64,000 nt of DNA from Vibrio injensis (GTDB lineage Bacteria > Pseudomonadota > Gammaproteobacteria > Enterobacterales > Vibrionaceae). Below, piece by piece: positions 53,301 to 63,377 of this stretch (positions are counted from its first letter, which is position 1; each line of letters begins with the position of its first letter). The notes beneath the pieces are model-generated. The model worked only from the letters and a program-made list of their open reading frames with translations, did no database searches and had not been told where the DNA came from. The position numbers and the translations under genes are program-made. The DNA lies in NCBI RefSeq assembly GCF_001895205.1, contig NZ_BDJF01000006.1, forward strand, positions 259,581 through 323,580, in the 5' to 3' direction.

Positions 53301-54994
53301 CGTTGATCATCTTTTGGAATCGAAGATCCACTCTGACCAGCACCAATAGCAGGGCTGCCAGATAAAAGCGCTAAAGTTTGAGTGGGCCCACCATTATCAG
53401 CTAAAGGCCCTAATAGTGGGTCTTCATTAAGTAAGTTATCTAGGGTTTCGTCATTAACAACAACTCTATTACCGACAACACTATGGCTGTAGAGCATTTT
53501 TTGACCCACAGGTACTGATACATCAGCACTATCCGCATCTAGGCCAGAACTATTGCCACTAATAATAGTATTAATAATCTGGTGAGTATTAGAACTACTA
53601 AACTCTTGTCCTATACCTCCTCCCCAACCTGAAGAATGATTATTTACCAAAGTTGAGTTGATTAAAATCAAAGTACTACCAGAACTAGGAGCGATAGTTC
53701 CACCTTGTGTTGAATTAGAAGGACTAGCGGCAGTTAGGCTATTGTTATAAAAAGTAGAATTGGTAATTTCAGCCAAACCTGAGAAACGAATTGCTCCGCC
53801 CCACACCTGACCACCATTGGTTCGATGAGCGCTGTTTTCATCAAATAAACAACGATTAATGATTAGCCTACTGTTAGAATTTATTGCCCCTCCCCCACCA
53901 ATAAAGGTGGAAACATTACGGTTATTGCTCAATCGACAACGTTCTAAAAACAATGGAGACTGAGCCTGAATGGCTCCACCATAGCTATTCCCCCCCGAAG
54001 CATTACCATTTTGTAAAGTGAGATCACTGATTCTAATTTCGGGTAAACCGGAGTTGATATTAAAAATTCTTCCTGTTTCTGATTCAGGGACTTCCATTGC
54101 TTGAATAATCGTGTGTTCAGCGCCAGCACCTCTAATGACTAATGCTTTATCGATCGTAATGTTTTTTTCGGTGAAAACTTCTGCTTCCAATTGCAAAATA
54201 TCATAAGGCTCAGCAGCAGCCACTGCTGCTGCTATGGTGGCAAAGTCGCCACTGCTACCTACGGTATGCAAATCTCGAAATTGCAGCGTTAAATCATTGA
54301 CTTGGGCATTAATATTGGCACCAGCATCCCCATTGATAAAAGCGGAATCCAATAATTGAAGAGTCAAATCCGTTACCGTATCCATTTGACCATTATTGTC
54401 TGCGTTACCGAGAATACTCAGCTCCAATTCACTACTGCTGTTAAATATTAAACTTGCAGTTAAGCCAACTGGAAGATGAGTTAAAACGGCCTTGCCTTGC
54501 TGTAGAAAGTCATCACCGACATGCCCACTAAAACCATCGCCATCCAACAGGTTATGGCTAATCAATACACTACCATCAAAACGGCCATCATTATGTAAGC
54601 TTTCAAATAGAGTTTTGCTACTAAAACTTACCACTGGGCCAGCAGGAAGCACCGTCGGTGCGGGGCTCGACCAACCGCCCCATCCACTTTCTGGCGGTGT
54701 ATCCGCATCAGAAGTAACACGATAGTACATACCAAAACAAGACTCATACGGTTCGAGAAACCAGTTACCATAACAACGTTTTAGGTACCAGGTCTGTGCT
54801 CCTTCTTCTTCTTTACGAAAAGCAGGTACATCATCGACAAGTCCATATTCCATATACAAACCATTGGCATCATCATCACCAGCATCACTGACGATATAAG
54901 CCGCTTGAGCCGTTGACATATAGAAAATAGCAAGCATAAACACAGTGATAAAATACCGCATCCATAGGTTGCTTTTGCTAGTCATAACATCCAT
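50324..54994 (-). CDS. Giant surface protein: beta-helix, InlB-type repeats, GlyGly-CTERM-like segment and outer-membrane barrel
   Basis: 1556 residues from the ATG at 54994 (AAGGG upstream; the frame extends 37 codons further). Signal peptide about 1-32. A polymorphic-membrane-protein/pectate-lyase-like right-handed beta-helix spans about 245-580 (repeated GGAI, NSTF, NNHS patterns). Three InlB B/Flg_new-type repeats follow (about 582-655, 656-716, 717-778; motif W-N/S...LYAQW, TITFNSDGGSPV). The middle 800-1310 is beta-rich and unassigned. At about 1322-1342 SSGGVMSIMYLLAIVVLGVYRR resembles (in pieces) a GlyGly-CTERM rhombosortase signal; then a second hydrophobic segment ending FPSVASEP and a C-terminal 185-residue 8-strand OmpA-like barrel ending in LTLGLIYNF. 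Probable adhesin or autotransporter-like surface protein. Confidence 0.82.
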   Translation of the reverse strand: MDVMTSKSNLWMRYFITVFMLAIFYMSTAQAAYIVSDAGDDDANGLYMEYGLVDDVPAFRKEEEGAQTWYLKRCYGNWFLEPYESCFGMYYRVTSDADTPPESGWGGWSSPAPTVLPAGPVVSFSSKTLFESLHNDGRFDGSVLISHNLLDGDGFSGHVGDDFLQQGKAVLTHLPVGLTASLIFNSSSELELSILGNADNNGQMDTVTDLTLQLLDSAFINGDAGANINAQVNDLTLQFRDLHTVGSSGDFATIAAAVAAAEPYDILQLEAEVFTEKNITIDKALVIRGAGAEHTIIQAMEVPESETGRIFNINSGLPEIRISDLTLQNGNASGGNSYGGAIQAQSPLFLERCRLSNNRNVSTFIGGGGAINSNSRLIINRCLFDENSAHRTNGGQVWGGAIRFSGLAEITNSTFYNNSLTAASPSNSTQGGTIAPSSGSTLILINSTLVNNHSSGWGGGIGQEFSSSNTHQIINTIISGNSSGLDADSADVSVPVGQKMLYSHSVVGNRVVVNDETLDNLLNEDPLLGPLADNGGPTQTLALLSGSPAIGAGQSGSSIPKDDQRGFLRVDSVDIGAYQFNGFLLSFEANGADEGEAPLYQGEDVYPDQGTLTKIGFSFIGWNNEADGSGTAYMAGDNITQLVGEVTLYAQWARNQYTIKFDSAGGSSVQSITQDFASKVAAPLTPSKEGHHFLGWSPDIPATMPAENLTLTAQWSVNQYTITFNSDGGSPVEAITQDFGTTVNAPQVPIKDGYSFVGWTPALPSSMPATNLTVTAQWRVILPPSQDNPLITEDGEPLESSKISIGEELRFLSENDGQFIESSIIRGEETTRLIPGQHPNLLIDEATGNVVLWINEQGVYVFESPIAGRYEVIFQNEDQTIVVVEFLVLPQLAFASSRQFGTDGDAVEIRLIVNGLLESATIDIEYEIENHLLLSNLVTSEQTLTLPSGSFAVTQGKGTQSVITLLATPNSVSEQVVVSLNQEAMQDTVMVGTPDKHVVQLRLPQQMPFVAQLTMSEQVARLNDEDISIVVNAPQAQSFDWSRSTPLLNSVTGSSTSISPAILGAGVHPIRIEVTHEDGRRLLIEERLRIVEDISESYTQLIQQQEQNGSHRLPICSAGEFRAVGNNQCAGTLSSDVLLEVPSGYRLRMGQNAEQVSWSEDSFGIGINTDNLKDSQGNPASNRNDTRFEHLGYLIDFEISELQFPGQSVPVVVPLPEGTVIPENATWRKWHGESGWRDFESDGLANQLHSAPRINGICPWSGSPRWQSGLITGHGCIRLIIEDGGPNDIDGRADGVIRDPGTLALGLAEQDKTTQPIQVVSSGGVMSIMYLLAIVVLGVYRRSISSLLGTKHSSILIITTMMIVLSFPSVASEPRNEGSWYLGGQLGGVFGGESKSSVQTRLDQFSSGNQVNSLDSERFGLRIFGGFKLNKHFALEVGYVDLGKVKTQIDIDPLLPVDTYKNSLPSSGSGVDFSIIGLLPVTDSIDFFTRTGIFVWKEDVDIHEVATFSRNGHSGMFSIGARYQWCSNWSLLGELAHYRSEHQGVHMLTLGLIYNF

Positions 54995-55204
54995 GTGTAA
55001 GCCCTTTCTATTCACTCCATTTATATACAAACTAGGGCATAGTTTAAAAAAACACCAGTTAATGTGCTTGTTTTTATCTTTATGAAAGCCATTAAACCTA
55101 AGCAACGTTTGCTAAAGATAGAGAGCAATAAGCTGGCCACAATTCATAAATTGAATGACTACGAAGAATAATTGAAAAGGTAAATACGTAAGGGTCGATA
55201 GATA

Positions 55205-55270
55205 TAGAGAGAATATGATTGGGGTAAACGAACGTAGCCAATACGGCAGCCGCTCTTCAAGTTGGAAGGA
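55205..55270 (+). repeat. Degenerate ERIC-like repeat, copy 2
   Basis: TGATTGGGGTAAACGAACGT is followed by AGCCAATACGGCAGCCGCTC and CTTCAAGTTGG, resembling the ERIC right end (GTGACTGGGGTGAGCGAACG...CAACTTGAAG). Shares its core with copy 1 at 8705-8770. It lies in the 340-bp gap between the surface-protein gene and satP. Confidence 0.5.
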
Positions 55271-55280
55271 AATAATACGA

Positions 55281-55322
55281 AAAAGCCCACACATAGAGAA
55301 TCTAAAGTTTGCTACGTGTGGG
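55281..55322 (-). terminator. Terminator after satP
   Basis: CCCACACATAG (55286-55296) pairs with CTACGTGTGGG (55312-55322) with one mismatch; the minus-strand transcript continues with CTTTTTCG. Confidence 0.82.
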
Positions 55323-55335
55323 GTGATTGAGATGA

Positions 55336-55926
55336 CTAAGCCGTTAATGGCCTTGCTGTTTCTACTTTACGCTTAGCACCAATAGGTAATACGGTTCTGC
55401 CATATTCATTATTGATCACTTGCGCCATGGCAAAATAAATCGCACTCGCACCGCAAAAGATACCTTCAAAACCGGCAATTGTGCCAATCAGCTCACTACC
55501 AGTAAAATCACGGATCGCCAGTAAAGCAAACAAGATAGTTAACGAACCAAACACAACTTGTTTAGCTAATGGGTAGCACAATGAACCAATAAACATGAAG
55601 CCAGTAAAAATGCCCCACAAGGTTAAATACCAGCCCATAAAATGAGCAGGACTGGCTGGCAGCCCCATATATGGCATCACTAATAGACCAACTAAGGTTA
55701 ACCAAAATAAACCGTATGAGGTAAACGCAGTGGTACCAAAAGTATCCCCGCGTTTAAAGCACATGATGCCAACAATCACTTGGCTCAGACCTCCATAAAA
55801 GATCCCCATAGCCAAAATCATTGAATCAATTGGGAAGAAACCAGCATTATGGATATTAAGTAGAATTGTTGTCATACCAAAACCCATCAAGCCAAGCGGC
55901 GCAGGGTTAGCAAGTTGCGTCGACAT
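55336..55926 (-). CDS. satP: Acetate/succinate transporter SatP (AceTr/YaaH family)
   Basis: 196 residues with six membrane helices. The N-terminal [18 protein letters not shown] carries the NPAPLGL signature of AceTr transporters for acetate uptake. AAGG precedes the start with proper spacing, and a terminator follows. No acs or actP is nearby. The 245-bp upstream region shows no certain regulatory site. Confidence 0.93.
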   Translation of the reverse strand: MSTQLANPAPLGLMGFGMTTILLNIHNAGFFPIDSMILAMGIFYGGLSQVIVGIMCFKRGDTFGTTAFTSYGLFWLTLVGLLVMPYMGLPASPAHFMGWYLTLWGIFTGFMFIGSLCYPLAKQVVFGSLTILFALLAIRDFTGSELIGTIAGFEGIFCGASAIYFAMAQVINNEYGRTVLPIGAKRKVETARPLTA

Positions 55927-56171
55927 TCACATTACCTTCAAAAATGTTAATAAAAATTACGCGCGAAGTTTAGTGAACAAGTCGTAAAAAAGGAAAAACC
56001 ATTAATGAAAACTTAGATTACATTTATACAACTTTTGTTACATTTAGCATTCTATAGTCAAAGGGCCTGAACTATCAGACAACCAAGGATGGATCAGACC
56101 TCATGCCTTTGCTGGTCATCCGCCTATCTCTGCCCTCAATTAATACCGAGAATAACTCAGCTTAAGTTATT

Positions 56172-57629
56172 TTAGCCCTCTGGTTCAGCGGCTTGAGCTG
56201 AGGATGAGCCGCGAGTTAGCAAGGTAAAGCAAGCTTGTGCAATTAATACAAACGTAAACGGCAGTGCCCCTGCGATAGCAATCTGTTTATTGAGATCAAC
56301 ATCGTTAATCGTAACCAAGGCAATAGCTAAAGTGACCACAATCACTGACCAACTAATCTTACTGGTCAAACGTTGATCATTGGTCAACATCCCAGCGGCA
56401 TAGATAGCCGAGTCAGCACTTGAAATCACAAACGTCAGTAACAATACCAGCGCCACTATCGCTAATAGATTACTCGCCGGAAGATGAGAGAAGAACACGA
56501 ATAAGCCTTTGGTGTAATCATCACTGACTGCTGTGATCACTTCTTGTAGATAAAGGCTATCAAATATTGCGCCAGCAAAACCGGAAAACCACAAAACAGA
56601 AGCAAGTGTCGGAATAAGCACGGTACAACATAAAAATTGTCGAATGCTTCGTCCGCGACTAATACGAGCAATAAATGGCCCAACAAACGGCGTCCACGCT
56701 ATCCACCAGACCAGATAAATCACCGTCCAATTTTGACTCCAGCTTTTATTTTCTCCCAGAGCACCAAGCGAAACTTGCGGCAAAATGTTGATATAGGTGA
56801 CTAAAGAACTTAATAGGCGCTGAATAACCGCTAAGGTATCAACGTAAACCAATACCACGGCAAATAAAATCAACATCAACAAAACGTTAAAACGGCTGAG
56901 TTGTTTAATGCCCTTTTGTAATCCTAGTGCACTTGATGCAGTAAATAACACGCCAAGTAATACCGTTAAACCAATACGAAATATGGTTAAATCTCCTTGA
57001 TAACCACTGACACTACGTATGCCTTGCTCAACCAGCGCCATGGTATTGGCAAGTACGCCTGCAATACCAAATAATATCGCCAATACGGCAATTAAATCCA
57101 TGCTGGATAACCAACCCGCTTTATTGTGACCAACAAATGACGCACTGACTCGCATCGGTCTTTTTTGTACATAAGCCAACCATGCCATCATCAAACCAGC
57201 GAGTGCATACAAACTCCAAGCATGGATTCCCCAATGAAAATAGGTTAAGGCTAAAGCGAGATCTTTTTGATCCCCTTGATAATCGATACTTGGCAGATGA
57301 TTAAAATGGAAAATCGGCTCTGCAACGCCCCAAAAAATTAACCCCGATCCCATTCCTGTAGTAAAGAGCATGATGAGCCAAGTCGAAAAAGAAAACTCTG
57401 GTTGACCATCACCAAGCGTTTTTTTGCCGATTGGGCTGACACAAAGTGCAATACACAATATAACGGCCAAGCTGGAAAGAAGGATTATTTGATCGTCAAA
57501 CTGCTCAATACTCCATTGGGTTAATTGAGCAAGTTTAGCCACGCTGATGCTAGGGAAAGCGACAAAAAAAACCGCAATTAAAGCGGCAAAAAAAATCAGG
57601 CGGTGGGAAGCTTGTGGTAGAAAAGTCAT
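56172..57629 (-). CDS. BCCT-family betaine/choline/carnitine transporter
   Basis: 485 residues from MTFLPQASHRLIFFAALIAV (an in-frame ATG three codons earlier is equally possible). Twelve predicted helices; the unwound-helix motif TTGMGSGLIFWGVAEP and the aromatic box region VIYLVWWIAWTPFVGPF, followed by IARISRGRSIRQF, are diagnostic of the sodium- or proton-coupled BCCT family. Likely imports compatible solutes. The GMGSG variant corresponds to GMGIG of the Na+-coupled members. A weak AT-rich hairpin overlaps its 3' end. Confidence 0.92.
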   Translation of the reverse strand: MTFLPQASHRLIFFAALIAVFFVAFPSISVAKLAQLTQWSIEQFDDQIILLSSLAVILCIALCVSPIGKKTLGDGQPEFSFSTWLIMLFTTGMGSGLIFWGVAEPIFHFNHLPSIDYQGDQKDLALALTYFHWGIHAWSLYALAGLMMAWLAYVQKRPMRVSASFVGHNKAGWLSSMDLIAVLAILFGIAGVLANTMALVEQGIRSVSGYQGDLTIFRIGLTVLLGVLFTASSALGLQKGIKQLSRFNVLLMLILFAVVLVYVDTLAVIQRLLSSLVTYINILPQVSLGALGENKSWSQNWTVIYLVWWIAWTPFVGPFIARISRGRSIRQFLCCTVLIPTLASVLWFSGFAGAIFDSLYLQEVITAVSDDYTKGLFVFFSHLPASNLLAIVALVLLLTFVISSADSAIYAAGMLTNDQRLTSKISWSVIVVTLAIALVTINDVDLNKQIAIAGALPFTFVLIAQACFTLLTRGSSSAQAAEPEG

Positions 57630-57823
57630 GATGATCAAATAGTAGTTAAGTCAATCGGCATGACCTAATACGCGATTAATTCGCTAATAGGTCATCAGAA
57701 ACCATTTTTAAGTACGATCCCGTAACCATACAGAGAACATACTCAAACTATGGTGTCTGTAGCTTAACACAGTTTATTTTCATTTTTGTAACCTTGATGC
57801 TCACCTCCTGCCCTTTGTCGATA

Positions 57824-57867
57824 AAAGCAGCAGACAATATAAGTTAATCCATGCCGCCTGCTGCTTT
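57824..57867 (-). terminator. Terminator after the chitinase gene
   Basis: AAAGCAGCAG (57824-57833) pairs with CTGCTGCTTT (57858-57867), 24-nt loop; on the minus strand it ends in CTTTTATC. Confidence 0.72.
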
Positions 57868-57885
57868 AAAGATAACGCTATTTAT

Positions 57886-59337
57886 CTAGGGCTGTGTAAT
57901 CGCTATCCAAGGATCACCCGCCGTTGGTACATCACCTTGCGACCACCATTTCGCTTGATATACCCCACCTTGATAAGTCACGAGATCACCAGCATAGTAA
58001 ACTTTACTGGCTTGCCATAGCTCTGTTCCTTCAACCGGTGGCTCATCTGGCTGTTCAGGCTCGGTTGACTCTAATTGTTCCACCACTCGTACTTTAGGCC
58101 AGCTAGCGTGAGACTGATAATAGTTAGTCACACACTTTTCATAATCGCCTTCAACCAGAGCTGAATAGGCGGTTTGAAAGCCGATTAAATTACATTCAAA
58201 AGAATAGCCACCGGGACGATCAGGATAATAACGCCAGTTACCATCCCAATTGGTGTAAAGGACATCCGTTGCGCCATTTAAATTTAAGCTGCCATAGGGC
58301 GTTTGTTGCCAACAAGTATTCAGCTCATCAGTTTCAATCGGGATCTGATAATGCTCAGCCAAACCTTCCCAATAACGAATCCGGTTAACCGGCTGACCTT
58401 TATCTTTGTTTTGCTCGCCACACTCAATTCCACCATTAATGACATTGATGGTGGTACCAAATCCATAACCAATTCCTGCATCAATTTCACGTTGAGAAGG
58501 TGTCCAAGTTCGGTCGATAACGTGCAACATCGCCGGTTTAGGCGCTTGAGGCGTTAAAAAGAACCAAATCGCAGAAGCGAGATTCAACCAAGAGTCCGCG
58601 ACTAATCCGGGATTATTCAACAATACAGAAGCATCACCATCAAACATCACCTCAGAAAAAGCACCGTAATTAAAGTGATAAGAAAGTTGTTTGGCACCAC
58701 GACCAAAATAGCCTTGCCCATCACCACAAGGCCATTTCCGGTTTTGCCAATCATTTTGTCCACACCCAGTGGTATAACCGAGCTGTCCTTCCGACCAGCC
58801 CATTTCCCGAACATGGACAAGCGCTTGCTGCCACTCCTCCAATCCAAGTGGATTATCAGAAATATTATCTTTCGCTATATGACCACCCGTCTCTTGAGCA
58901 AAATGAGCAAAAGCCGTGATCACCGACTTTTTACAAATGGCATCGGCATCCCGTCCATCCTCATAATCACCACAAAAGGCGGGGAACTTGCCGATGGCCC
59001 TTAAAAATCGAGTATAGGTGTATTCTGGTGCAGCCATATGAGTGAGGAAATTCCATTCATGCTCAGGAAAAACCCTCTCTACTCGCTTCACATTGTCTGG
59101 ATTACTCGCCAACCCCGGTTCAATACTTTCGACTAAACTATTGGGTGCTGTTCGTAAAGCTTGTGACCAAATCGCATACATAGGGTCAGCCGTTTTTTGC
59201 TGCTCAATGGCTTGTAGCTCAGCACGAGATACCACGTACCCAGAGCTATCGAGAGGATCGACTTGAATCGTCATTGCATAACTTGGCAGTGCACAAATAA
59301 GGCTCACCCAACAGGCCGTTTTATTGAGTATGAACAT
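57886..59337 (-). CDS. Secreted GH19 chitinase with C-terminal chitin-binding module
   Basis: 483 residues from MFILNKTACWVSLICALPSYA (signal peptide); GAGGG upstream supports 59337, and the open frame extends 17 codons further. GH19 catalytic domain with the Glu in FAHFAQETGGH, then GYFGRGAKQLSYHFNYG and the FGTTINVINGGIECG signature. After a Pro/Glu-rich linker (about 425-437) comes a CBM5/12 module (LWQASKVYYAGDLVTYQGGVYQAKWW read as two parts, W residues conserved). Degrades chitin outside the cell, a typical Vibrio trait. An IS3-family element lies 165 bp upstream and may affect its promoter. Confidence 0.95.
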   Translation of the reverse strand: MFILNKTACWVSLICALPSYAMTIQVDPLDSSGYVVSRAELQAIEQQKTADPMYAIWSQALRTAPNSLVESIEPGLASNPDNVKRVERVFPEHEWNFLTHMAAPEYTYTRFLRAIGKFPAFCGDYEDGRDADAICKKSVITAFAHFAQETGGHIAKDNISDNPLGLEEWQQALVHVREMGWSEGQLGYTTGCGQNDWQNRKWPCGDGQGYFGRGAKQLSYHFNYGAFSEVMFDGDASVLLNNPGLVADSWLNLASAIWFFLTPQAPKPAMLHVIDRTWTPSQREIDAGIGYGFGTTINVINGGIECGEQNKDKGQPVNRIRYWEGLAEHYQIPIETDELNTCWQQTPYGSLNLNGATDVLYTNWDGNWRYYPDRPGGYSFECNLIGFQTAYSALVEGDYEKCVTNYYQSHASWPKVRVVEQLESTEPEQPDEPPVEGTELWQASKVYYAGDLVTYQGGVYQAKWWSQGDVPTAGDPWIAITQP

Positions 59338-59510
59338 GAAAAAATCCCTCTTATTGATAAACGCCACTTTAGGATAAAGGCTATTCATCTGCTTTTAAGC
59401 AAAAACCAATGATGATAAGACGGTTTTGCGAGGCACTAGCGATCATCCTGCGTCCATACTGTATCGTGACATTTTTCTTGGAAGCACCACGACAAATGTG
59501 ACTGTAGTGG

Positions 59511-60675
<1,165 letters not shown>

Positions 60676-60758
60676 AATGTCACCTATTAACTTATGAGAT
60701 GATGATATCACCTCTAACTAAGTGACCAAATTCACCATACCACTACAAATCATTGTTT

Positions 60759-61418
60759 ATGATTTGTGAAGGAAAGAAACCTAATAGATCAAAACTAGCA
60801 TCTGATATCAGTTTAAAGTCGGATAAAAAAACACGACTGTGTGCCTTGTGTGGAAACCCTACAGAGTTTTCACAGTTCATGCACACATGGACAAAACACG
60901 GATATATTGAGAGAGAAAACAATGATCATGACAATGCTGAAGACAATGATGAAAAAGAAGGGAAAAAAAAGCGGCCGGATCTGAGTACGAATTACTGTCT
61001 AAACCATCGTCCCAAGCTTAATGGCCGATGGAACTCTCTATATAAGCAAGCCAAGCGCTCTGCAGAACAATTTGAGAAAGAAGTCTTGAGATTACAACGC
61101 CAAATCGCTCATCCAGACCGTCATAACGCTAAGTCCGGAGATAGATTAATTGATGAGTACTTTTATCACTTCATGCTGAACTCTTCACTGGCCCCAACTA
61201 ATGTACCCGAACTGCGCAATTTAGCGCGCAAGATGGTAGATTCTCGGATAACGGACAATAAAAAACGCATGCTGGTTCTTCGCAAACAGAACAAATCTAA
61301 TGAAGATATTGGTATATTGCTGGGTGAAATCACGGGTAAGCCGTTGTCAAACCAGGCAGTGTCTAAGGCCTTGGGAACGATTCGAGAAGAATTTCTATTA
61401 TCTGGTTCGAAGATCTAA
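60759..61418 (+). CDS. Zinc-finger-like protein of unknown function, N-terminus probably cut by the IS
   Basis: I do not recognise this protein. The frame runs out of the IS boundary; the first ATG (60759) is 12 bases past the right inverted repeat and has no ribosome binding site, and a TTG start is possible at 60753. A C-x2-C pair (LCALCGNPTEF) and a C-x2-H (YCLNHRP) suggest a zinc-binding fold interrupted by an acidic/basic insert. The C-terminal LRKQNKSNEDIGILLGEITG-x-PLSNQAVSKAL looks like a helix-turn-helix. It is the only plus-strand gene of the AT-rich accessory segment. Confidence 0.6.
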   Translation: MICEGKKPNRSKLASDISLKSDKKTRLCALCGNPTEFSQFMHTWTKHGYIERENNDHDNAEDNDEKEGKKKRPDLSTNYCLNHRPKLNGRWNSLYKQAKRSAEQFEKEVLRLQRQIAHPDRHNAKSGDRLIDEYFYHFMLNSSLAPTNVPELRNLARKMVDSRITDNKKRMLVLRKQNKSNEDIGILLGEITGKPLSNQAVSKALGTIREEFLLSGSKI

Positions 61419-61486
61419 AAATTTTAGCGGCTAAAAGCACTAATTGACTACCAAAGATTCAATTAGGCAAAGAAGTAACTAAAGAA

Positions 61487-61522
61487 TACGTTAAACCTAT
61501 TCCACCACTAAGGTTTAACGTA
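61487..61522. repeat. Perfect 11-bp inverted repeat between convergent accessory genes
   Basis: TACGTTAAACC (61487-61497) and GGTTTAACGTA (61512-61522) are perfect complements around a 14-nt loop. No T run, so not a classic terminator; it could end both transcripts or be a recombination or binding site. Confidence 0.5.
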
Positions 61523-61535
61523 CTACCTTATAACC

Positions 61536-63377
61536 TTAGAGCAAACCAGCCCTTTGACCATTTTCAGCATTATTACCATAAAATGTATCTACACCAATAC
61601 TATTTGTGATCGAATCGGGTATATCTATATTTTCGACAATAATAAATTGCCCAATATTATTTTCGGTTAAATATTTTAAGAAATGATAACTAACCTTAGT
61701 ATTTGCCAACTTTTTCTCATCATCATCCAAATCTCCATGTTTACTTTTTAATGGGTCTCTATAAGTAACTAAAGGAGAATCGAGTACAATAATCCCTGGG
61801 TGGTAAAGGCTACTTTCCTTACAGTGTTTAAGGAGAGCAATTTTAAACACTGAATGTAATATTGCCCTAACTCCTTTGCCATTTAAACTTCTAGGCTTGC
61901 CATCGATAACCACATCAAAAGTAGAAAAGTCGAAAGAAACCTCATTATCACCAGGAAAATTTATTTGATTTAAAATATCTTTATATATTCTACAAAAATT
62001 ATCTACAGCTTCGTTTTCAGGATAAAAATCATGGGATTTATATTTCTTCGGTGTAGGGGCGACTTCTGTTTCTTGGAGTTTTTTATAGAAAAGATTTATA
62101 CGTTCAAGCAATCGGATATCTGATACAACAAGATTTCGCTCTTCCGTCAACTCTGATATTTTTTCATCAATAATCTTTATTTCTGGAGTTCTATTTTCAA
62201 CTTCATCATCTATACACTTCAAGTCATAGCTTAAGCTTTGTGACCTTGAATAATAAGTATCTAGCTGGAATTTTAATTTTAATCTTGTTTCATTTAACTC
62301 TAATAATTTATATTTTATTTTTTTAATTTCTACTTGAGATGATCTAGCTAATTTTTCGACATCCATCAAGTCTTCACATATTTTCTCTGGTGTCTTACCG
62401 CAATGCTCACATTGAGCATGATGTCCGACGCCTAATAGGAATGCAGCTTCCTCTTGGGAACTCAATCTTTCGATATCGCTAATATATATTTTCTCTAATA
62501 TTTCAAAATTAGCTAGATTTGATTTAATATTATCATTTCTTTCATCAACACTAATTAATTCATTGGCAATATTTCTTTTATTCTTTACAACTTCTGATAG
62601 AGACTCTTTCATCAAGCTCATACTATGATTTAACTTTTCTATCGCACTATCTAGCTTAACCTCTCTTTCTTTAAGATCTTCATAACTCTCATCTTTAAAC
62701 ATCAAATCAGATTGTAAAGTCTCTACAACATCTCGTAATACATCTAACTGCCCTTTCTTTTCGCTCTTAAATTCATTACCACGAACTACAGTTTTTACGT
62801 TAGAGTCATCATTTCCAGTAAGTAGAAACTTAAATATATTTTTATTTTTACTATCTTCGCTAGTATCTCCAACGACAATCGGAGAATTAGAACTAATTAT
62901 TTTCTCCTCACTAGAAAAGAAAACCCTTGATAATAATCGTATTGTAAGAGAACTTTTTTCACCATATAGATTAGATGATATTTTTACATCTCTTAAACCG
63001 CTTAGATAAAAGTCACTAATATTTCTTACTGTTTTTGTTTCTTTTCCTACTTTAAAATAGCTATAAAAATTTGCACCATCTTTTTCTTCAACGAAATCAT
63101 GATATATTTCAAAAGAGTTCGAGGGCCATTTTCTAAAAACAGTATAAGGTTTACTATTTAGATAAAGCTGCATTGCTACTTCTGAGTATTTTTCACTTTC
63201 TGGTTTAACCTCTTTAAGCTCCTCAGAACCAAACATATAATCTATAGCTTCAATTAATAGAGATTTCCCTGTATTCGAGGCACCATGCACAATATGAAGG
63301 TGATTGGAAAAATCAATCGATGCTTTATTATCATCACCAATAAATAGTATTTTATTTATAAAAAAACCAGAATTCAT
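61536..63377 (-). CDS. ABC-3C system SMC-like ATPase component
   Basis: 613 residues. Walker A HGASNTGKSLLIEAI (about 31-39), long coiled coils, a central zinc-hook-like CEHCGKTPEKIC, and a C-terminal Walker B IIVLDSPLVTYRD. Codon content is visibly AT-rich compared with the left part of the window. Its start overlaps the stop of the upstream gene (TAATG), giving translational coupling. The gene order and partner proteins match the ABC-three-component conflict systems, in which this ATPase probably senses invasion and gates an effector. The nucleolytic or proteolytic effector would be in the first component, mostly outside the window. Confidence 0.78.
   Translation of the reverse strand: MNSGFFINKILFIGDDNKASIDFSNHLHIVHGASNTGKSLLIEAIDYMFGSEELKEVKPESEKYSEVAMQLYLNSKPYTVFRKWPSNSFEIYHDFVEEKDGANFYSYFKVGKETKTVRNISDFYLSGLRDVKISSNLYGEKSSLTIRLLSRVFFSSEEKIISSNSPIVVGDTSEDSKNKNIFKFLLTGNDDSNVKTVVRGNEFKSEKKGQLDVLRDVVETLQSDLMFKDESYEDLKEREVKLDSAIEKLNHSMSLMKESLSEVVKNKRNIANELISVDERNDNIKSNLANFEILEKIYISDIERLSSQEEAAFLLGVGHHAQCEHCGKTPEKICEDLMDVEKLARSSQVEIKKIKYKLLELNETRLKLKFQLDTYYSRSQSLSYDLKCIDDEVENRTPEIKIIDEKISELTEERNLVVSDIRLLERINLFYKKLQETEVAPTPKKYKSHDFYPENEAVDNFCRIYKDILNQINFPGDNEVSFDFSTFDVVIDGKPRSLNGKGVRAILHSVFKIALLKHCKESSLYHPGIIVLDSPLVTYRDPLKSKHGDLDDDEKKLANTKVSYHFLKYLTENNIGQFIIVENIDIPDSITNSIGVDTFYGNNAENGQRAGLL

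Noticed and set aside
55112..55294. 60-codon ORF between the surface-protein and satP genes
   Set aside because: It overlaps the ERIC-like repeat and a terminator stem; no family resemblance and no start signal.
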